From NCBI GenBank assembly GCA_021324035.1, contig JAJPJU010000105.1:1-9735 (forward strand): a DNA stretch of 9,735 nucleotides, in the 5' to 3' direction. The notes under the pieces are model-generated. The model worked only from the letters and a program-made list of their open reading frames with translations, was not told the DNA's origin and made no database searches. Positions 5,992-9,735 of the stretch are shown piece after piece. Positions within the stretch are counted from its first letter, which is position 1; the number at the start of each line of letters is the position of its first letter. The DNA comes from Spartobacteria bacterium (GTDB taxonomy: Bacteria > Verrucomicrobiota > Verrucomicrobiia > Chthoniobacterales > UBA10450). Made by a program: the position numbers and the translations under genes.

Positions 5992-7335
5992 ATGCAAAGC
6001 GACAACAGCCGGTTCGGCCTCCGCGGCTTTTTAATCGACGCTCCCGAATTCGGCGCTTTACGCGGCCGGCCCAACGGCGCACTCATCATTCAAAATGGAC
6101 GCATCGCCGAGGTCGGCGACTATGACGACCTTCGCCGGCTCCATCCGCCGAATTCGATTCAATGGATCAATCGCGGGACCGTCGCGATTTTTCCGGGCCT
6201 GATCGATTGCCACACTCACCTGCCCCAATATTCAGTTGTCGCTCGCGGTGAGAGCGAGTTGTTGCCTTGGCTGCGACAGCACATTTTCCCAATCGAACGC
6301 GAGTTCACCGGCCCGAGGGCCCGCGAGGAGGCGCCGCAATTTTTTCACGAGCTCGCCCGCAACGGCACCACAACCGTCATGGCTTATGCCGCGATTTACG
6401 AAGACAGCTGTGACATCGGCTTCGAAGCAGCTCGGCGAAGCGGCGTGCGAACGATTCTCGGTAAAATGATGATGGATCTTGCCTCTTACGGCCAGATTCA
6501 GCCGAAAAAAATTCTTTCAGTCTCGCTGGTGGAAAGCGAACGGCTCTGCCGGAAATGGCATAAAGCGGAGAATGGCTTGCTTGAATATGCATTTAGTCCG
6601 CGGTTTGCCGTTACCTGTTCGGAAAAGCTGATGCGCGGCGCGGGGGAACTCGCGGCGCGATTCGGAGCATACATCCAGACTCATTTGGCCGAGAACCGCG
6701 AAGAGTTGGAAAAGGTCCATCACCTCCACATGACGGCGCGTGACTACACCGACGTTTATGAAAAATGCGGACTGCTGACTCCGCGCACTGTGCTCGGCCA
6801 CTGCATTCATTTAAATCCGCGCGAGATCGCAACCATCGCTGCCGCCCGATCCGGCGTCGCGCATTGCCCAAGCTCGAATCTTTTTCTCGGCAGCGGCTTG
6901 ATGAAACTCGATCAACTCCTGAAAGCTGGAATAAACGTCGGGCTCGGCTCCGATGTCGCCGCCGGTCCGGAACTGAACATGTGGCGGGTAATGCGCGCCG
7001 CCATTGAAGTCCAAAAGGCCCGCATGGCTTACGAACCGAATTTGCGTCCGCTGCGCCCAAGCGAAGCTCTTTACCTTGCCACCCGCGGCGGTGCCTGCGT
7101 CCTCGGTAAGTCCGCGGCGATTGGCACATTCCACGCGGGAAAGGAAGCCGATCTCATTGTGATGGATATCGCGTCGATGCTTCCGTATCCGCAAAACCGC
7201 AATTGGACGCCTTCGTTGACCGCGGAAGACGTCATCGCGCTTTGCATTTATCGCGGTGGCCCGGACGCAAACCTTGAAACCTACGTCCGCGGCCGGCGGA
7301 TTTATCAGGCGCCGAATCTGCAAAACCTTCCATGA
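5992..7335 (+). CDS. guaD: Guanine deaminase (amidohydrolase superfamily)
   Basis: A 447-residue metal-dependent amidohydrolase predicted to convert guanine to xanthine and ammonia in purine salvage or catabolism. The zinc ligands are all visible: His74 and His76 (PGLIDCHTHLPQYS), His231 (IQTHLAEN), His270 (VLGHCIHL) and Asp321 (GLGSDVAAG). Features specific to guanine deaminases rather than chlorohydrolases include LPWLRQHIFPIEREF after the first histidines, GTTTVMAYAAIYEDS, GKMMMDL, SPRFAVTCS with the substrate-contact Arg204, and Glu234. These align by eye with the mammalian enzyme, and the length is near the family norm of about 430-450. ATG 5992 is used and lacks a visible Shine-Dalgarno. 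The final ATGA overlaps nadC by 4 bp, suggesting coupled translation. It acts in the cytoplasm; the xanthine formed would need further enzymes not in this window. Confidence 0.9.
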   Translation: MQSDNSRFGLRGFLIDAPEFGALRGRPNGALIIQNGRIAEVGDYDDLRRLHPPNSIQWINRGTVAIFPGLIDCHTHLPQYSVVARGESELLPWLRQHIFPIEREFTGPRAREEAPQFFHELARNGTTTVMAYAAIYEDSCDIGFEAARRSGVRTILGKMMMDLASYGQIQPKKILSVSLVESERLCRKWHKAENGLLEYAFSPRFAVTCSEKLMRGAGELAARFGAYIQTHLAENREELEKVHHLHMTARDYTDVYEKCGLLTPRTVLGHCIHLNPREIATIAAARSGVAHCPSSNLFLGSGLMKLDQLLKAGINVGLGSDVAAGPELNMWRVMRAAIEVQKARMAYEPNLRPLRPSEALYLATRGGACVLGKSAAIGTFHAGKEADLIVMDIASMLPYPQNRNWTPSLTAEDVIALCIYRGGPDANLETYVRGRRIYQAPNLQNLP

Positions 7336-8183
7336 AATCCTCTACGCCTGATCTCATCGACCTCGCATTGCGCGAAGACATCGGAGAAGGCGACGTAACT
7401 ACGGATTCATTTGTTTCGAAGGAAACGACAGCCACGGCGCGGATCGTCGCGCGGGAACGCGCCATTGTCGCGGGCACTAAAACCGCCGGGGAAGTTTTTC
7501 GTCGAGTAGATCCGGACTTGAAAATCAAGGTCCTCCTCAAGGACGGCTGCGAAGTGAATGCCGGGAACGACGTGATTCAGATTCAAGGATCGGTGCGTTC
7601 AATCCTCAAAGCCGAGCGGGTGGCCCTGAATTTTTTGCAACGCCTCTCCGGCATCGCAACGATGACCCGAAAATTCGTCGACGCCGCGGCGAACGATCAT
7701 GTGAAAATTCTCGATACCCGAAAAACTACGCCGGGACTTCGCGCGTTGGAAAAAGCTGCGGTCGTGGCCGGCGGCGGCGTAAATCATCGCTTCGGTCTTT
7801 TTGATATGGCGCTGATTAAGGACAATCACCTCGCGTCGATTGGAGGATTCGACGAGTTCGCCAAAGCCGTTCGGAACCTTCGAAAATCGAAGCCGAAACT
7901 CCGAATCGAAGTCGAAGCCGACACGCTTGAGCAAGTACGCGGGCTTCTGGAAATCGACGAAATCGACGTGATCCTCCTCGACAACATGACGCCGGCGAAA
8001 ATTCGAGAGGCGATCGCGCTTGGAAAAAACAAAAAAGTGAAATTCGAAGCGAGCGGCGGCGTCACTTTGCAGAACGTTCGCCAAATCGCGGCGACAGGCG
8101 TCGATTACATTTCGATCGGCGCAATCACTCATTCGGCGCGATCGATTGATTTTTCGCTCGAGATGACCAATGCCGGCGCGTGA
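7332..8183 (+). CDS. nadC: Nicotinate-nucleotide pyrophosphorylase (quinolinate phosphoribosyltransferase)
   Basis: A 283-residue NadC, full length for the family. It converts quinolinate and PRPP to nicotinate mononucleotide with release of CO2 and pyrophosphate, the step joining de novo synthesis to the shared NAD pathway. Visible signatures are LREDIGEGDVTTD (13-25), ERVALNFLQRLSGIAT (95-110), the substrate-binding ILDTRKTTPGLR (126-137), GGGVNHRFGLFDMALIKDNH (147-166), EVEADTLEQ (193-201), LLDNMTP (215-221) and EASGGVTLQNV (239-249). The family's conserved basic residues in the DTRKT and NHR blocks are intact. It overlaps guaD by 4 bp and birA by 14 bp, so the three form one tight transcription unit. 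Partner genes nadA and nadB are not in the window. Confidence 0.96.
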   Translation: MKSSTPDLIDLALREDIGEGDVTTDSFVSKETTATARIVARERAIVAGTKTAGEVFRRVDPDLKIKVLLKDGCEVNAGNDVIQIQGSVRSILKAERVALNFLQRLSGIATMTRKFVDAAANDHVKILDTRKTTPGLRALEKAAVVAGGGVNHRFGLFDMALIKDNHLASIGGFDEFAKAVRNLRKSKPKLRIEVEADTLEQVRGLLEIDEIDVILLDNMTPAKIREAIALGKNKKVKFEASGGVTLQNVRQIAATGVDYISIGAITHSARSIDFSLEMTNAGA

Positions 8184-8772
8184 TCGACTTCGCGCGGAGA
8201 AGTTGCGCGGCGGCTTCGTCATCGGTCGCGATATCATCATCATCGAGGAGACCGGCTCAACCAATGACGTGATTAGCGAGATGGCGACGGGGGATTGGCC
8301 CGAAGGTCTTTGCGTTTTCGCCGAGCGCCAGCGCGCCGGCCGTGGCCAGCGCGAAAATCAATGGGAATCCGCGGCCGGCAAAGGATTGTGGTTTTCGATT
8401 CTGCTTCGGCCGAAAATCGACATCAAAGAATCGACGAGCCTGCCTGCTTGGGTCGCGACCATAATCGCGCGAACCCTCGGGGAGGAGTTTGGCGTTCGAG
8501 CGACGGTGAAACCGCCCAACGATGTTTATATTAATGAGCGCAAGGTTGCCGGAGTTCTGGTGGAGATGCGGGCGCAAGCCGGCGCACCTCACGTGGCGGT
8601 CGTCGGCATCGGTCTCAATGTGAATCACGCACCGAGTGACTTTTCCGAAGAATTACGCGAACGCGCGACCTCCGTTGCGATCGCTCGTGGCAGCCGGCTG
8701 AACCGCAATCTTCTTGCGGTTGCCCTGTTGCGGAACCTCGACCATAGCTACGCCGAACTTTTCGCTCTGTAA
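8170..8772 (+). CDS. birA: Biotin--[acetyl-CoA-carboxylase] ligase, catalytic domain only
   Basis: A 200-residue biotin protein ligase, which activates biotin as biotinyl-AMP and attaches it to the biotin carrier domain of carboxylases. Motifs: GSTND (29-33), the biotin/AMP loop QRAGRGQRENQW (54-65), GLWFSILLRP, KPPNDVYINERKVAGVLVE (114-132) with the expected catalytic Lys125, and GIGLNVN (146-152). There is no N-terminal winged-helix domain, so it should not be a repressor. The C-terminal SH3-like domain of most BirA proteins is also missing; the protein stops at LDHSYAELFAL. Two motif changes stand out: GRGQRE in place of the usual GRGRRG, and KPPND in place of KWPND. The start ATG lies inside nadC (14-bp overlap) and fits the usual distance to GSTN. 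The bases after the stop are non-coding repeats. Confidence 0.9.
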   Translation: MPARDRLRAEKLRGGFVIGRDIIIIEETGSTNDVISEMATGDWPEGLCVFAERQRAGRGQRENQWESAAGKGLWFSILLRPKIDIKESTSLPAWVATIIARTLGEEFGVRATVKPPNDVYINERKVAGVLVEMRAQAGAPHVAVVGIGLNVNHAPSDFSEELRERATSVAIARGSRLNRNLLAVALLRNLDHSYAELFAL

Positions 8773-8787
8773 TCTCTGTAATTGTAG

Positions 8788-8806
8788 GGCGTCTGTGCCA
8801 GACGCC
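8788..8806. repeat. Hairpin after birA (8-bp stem, 3-nt loop)
   Basis: Perfect arms GGCGTCTG and CAGACGCC around TGC, starting 15 bp after the birA stop. It could stop transcription from birA, but the following bases (GTGTTT) are a weak T tract. I recognise 'GTAGGGC...' hairpins of this style as dispersed repeats in Verrucomicrobia (memory of pattern, not a search). Confidence 0.6.
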
Positions 8807-8846
8807 GTGTTTCGGCTTGCCGTCTCACATAGCCGGGGCACATGCC

Positions 8847-8860
8847 GCTCCTATCGGAGC
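8847..8860. repeat. GCTCC/GGAGC hairpin, copy 1
   Basis: Arms GCTCC and GGAGC around TATC. The same arms recur at 8954-8967 and 9002-9014, which points to a repeat family rather than a chance stem. Confidence 0.55.
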
Positions 8861-8889
8861 TAATCGTTAAACTGTTGGATCTATAAACG

Positions 8890-8922
8890 TGTCGCGCCTC
8901 CGGCGCTTCGTTCCGTTAGGAG
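8890..8922 (+). repeat. 43-bp-period tandem repeat, copy 1
   Basis: Begins TGTCGCGC and ends TCCGTTAGGAG, the same ends as the copy at 8933-8966. It contains a GCGCC-TCC-GGCGC stem at 8894-8906. The two copies differ by a few substitutions and one indel. Confidence 0.65.
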
Positions 8923-8932
8923 GTCGTGTGCA

Positions 8933-8966
8933 TGTCGCGCGGCCGGCGCTTTAGCTCCGTTAGGAG
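8933..8966 (+). repeat. 43-bp-period tandem repeat, copy 2, with GCTCC/GGAGC hairpin
   Basis: Second copy of the unit at 8890-8922. It holds the hairpin GCTCC-GTTA-GGAGC (8954-8967). A longer stem encloses that hairpin: GTCGCGC at 8934-8940 pairs with GCGCGAC at 8984-8990, extended by CCGGC/GCCGG. The whole of 8934-8990 can fold as one branched or bulged structure. Confidence 0.65.
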
Positions 8967-9001
8967 CGTCATGTCTATAGCCGGCGCGACCGAACCAGCT
9001 A

Positions 9002-9014
9002 GCTCCAGCGGAGC
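9002..9014. repeat. GCTCC/GGAGC hairpin, last copy
   Basis: Arms GCTCC and GGAGC around AGC, 23 bp beyond the trpD stop on that gene's downstream side. With the other copies it fills the 264-bp gap between the convergent birA and trpD genes. It may help end trpD transcription on the minus strand, but no T tract follows in that direction. Confidence 0.5.
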
Positions 9015-9036
9015 GGCACAAGGAGGTTGCCTACAG

Positions 9037-9735
9037 TCAGGGCCTGACGGCTTGGACCGCGCGGAGCTTTTCCAGAGAACGGCCACTGTCGATTTCTTCG
9101 CGGGCGAGGTCGATTCCTTCTTTCAAATCCCTGGCCAGGCCGGCAACCACGAATCCACCGGCGGCGTTCACCACTGTCATGTCACGTTTGGCGTCACGAA
9201 TTTTTCCGGACAAAATTCCTTCGATCGTCTCCGCGTTTTGCCGCGCACTTCCGCCCTCCAGTTCGGCAATCGATGCTCGCGGCACCCCAAGCCAACTCAC
9301 ATCGAGCACGGCGGAATCCACCTGTCCCTCGTTCAAATCGGCGATCGTAGTCGCTCCGCTGATCGAGATGTCGTCCATTCCAACGCCGCCATCGCCGAGA
9401 CCATGCACGATCCACGCTCGTTCGCGCCCCAGTTGCCGAAGCACTTCGCCAAAGACTCCGGTTAATCGCGGATCAAACACTCCGATTAACTGCCGAGCAG
9501 GCCGGGCCGGGTTAAGCAATGGTCCGAGCAAATTGAAAACGGTTCGCATTTTTTGCCGGGCCAGATGTTCGCGCATCGCCGCGAGCGCGCGAAATGCGGG
9601 ATGGTATTTCCTCGCGAAAATGAATCCGAGCCCGTGGCGCTTTAAACTTTCGCGGAGTTCTTCCGACGACAGATCGATCGGGACGCCCAGCTCCTCGAGC
9701 ACATCAGCGCTTCCACAACTGGACGTCACCCGACG
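9037..9735 (-). CDS. trpD: Anthranilate phosphoribosyltransferase, C-terminal 232 residues (5' end outside window)
   Basis: A minus-strand reading frame open from the right edge to a stop at 9037-9039, encoding about two thirds of TrpD. The enzyme joins anthranilate and PRPP to give phosphoribosyl-anthranilate, the second step of tryptophan synthesis. Visible family blocks are VTSSCGSADVLEELGV (the usual SS--GSADVLEALG), then KMRTVFNLLGPLLNPA and RQLIGVFDP. VHGLGDGGVGMDDISISG and a C-terminal helix LAREEIDSGRSLEKL follow. The PRPP-binding GTGGD motif lies outside the window. The frame continues to the edge, so the GTG at 9727-9729 is not its start. The known D-E pair of the family reads as MDD here, which still offers acidic residues. 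The neighbours in view are not trp genes; upstream ones may lie to the right. Confidence 0.93.
   Translation of the reverse strand, partial: RRVTSSCGSADVLEELGVPIDLSSEELRESLKRHGLGFIFARKYHPAFRALAAMREHLARQKMRTVFNLLGPLLNPARPARQLIGVFDPRLTGVFGEVLRQLGRERAWIVHGLGDGGVGMDDISISGATTIADLNEGQVDSAVLDVSWLGVPRASIAELEGGSARQNAETIEGILSGKIRDAKRDMTVVNAAGGFVVAGLARDLKEGIDLAREEIDSGRSLEKLRAVQAVRP

Noticed and set aside
5815..6089. Two short basic minus-strand frames across the exonuclease-guaD spacer
   Set aside because: They run through the terminator hairpin and the guaD start, show no family similarity, and the basic composition follows from the base content.
8788..9014. CRISPR array or tRNA-like gene in the repeat-rich spacer
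   Set aside because: The repeats are palindromic units of uneven spacing with no unique spacers of constant length, and no cloverleaf with a CCA-ready acceptor stem can be drawn.
8926..9465. Plus-strand open frame of 179 codons over the repeat cluster and trpD
   Set aside because: Most of it is antisense to conserved trpD blocks and its start is inside the tandem repeat.

Overview
This window looks like ordinary chromosome from a moderately GC-rich, free-living bacterium. My best guess is the phylum Verrucomicrobiota (soil Chthoniobacterales/Spartobacteria-like). The basis is the mix of gene types, the near absence of clear Shine-Dalgarno sequences, and intergenic hairpin and 9-bp/7-bp repeat families of the kind I associate with Verrucomicrobia and Planctomycetes genomes. 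This placement is an inference from pattern, not a database match. I see no insertion sequence, phage, CRISPR array, tRNA or rRNA.

Layout, left half. Positions 1-2846 (+) start with the 3' end of a deoxyribose-phosphate aldolase gene (deoC). It overlaps by 4 bp an aldehyde dehydrogenase of the type usually paired with it; together they would split deoxyribose-5-phosphate and oxidise the acetaldehyde released. A four-helix DUF4239 membrane protein and a small YbjQ-like protein follow at 0-10 bp spacing, then an FkbM-type methyltransferase (2860-3552, +). A GYF_2-domain membrane protein (3556-4719, -) converges on the methyltransferase with only 3 bp between stop codons. Its linker is encoded by a degenerate 7-bp tandem repeat.

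Layout, right half. A repeat-rich divergent spacer (4720-4837) carries two 9-bp repeat arrays in opposite orientation. It leads into a stand-alone PolA-type 5'-3' exonuclease (4838-5758, +). The next spacer contains a palindrome and a strong hairpin with an 8-T tract (5853-5922), best read as a terminator and possibly the 3' end of a small RNA. A tightly overlapping trio follows: guanine deaminase (guaD), quinolinate phosphoribosyltransferase (nadC) and a short, catalytic-domain-only biotin protein ligase (birA). The last spacer (8773-9036) is packed with hairpins and a 43-bp-period tandem repeat. It lies between birA and the convergent 3' part of trpD (anthranilate phosphoribosyltransferase, -), which runs off the right edge.

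No obvious new multi-gene system is present: the genes are mostly recognisable housekeeping or salvage functions. The points most worth a second look are non-coding or structural: the intragenic 7-bp repeat that could change reading frame, the inverted 9-bp arrays, the hairpin-T8 element, the structured repeat cluster beside trpD, and two proteins reduced to their catalytic cores (PolA-like 5' nuclease and BirA).
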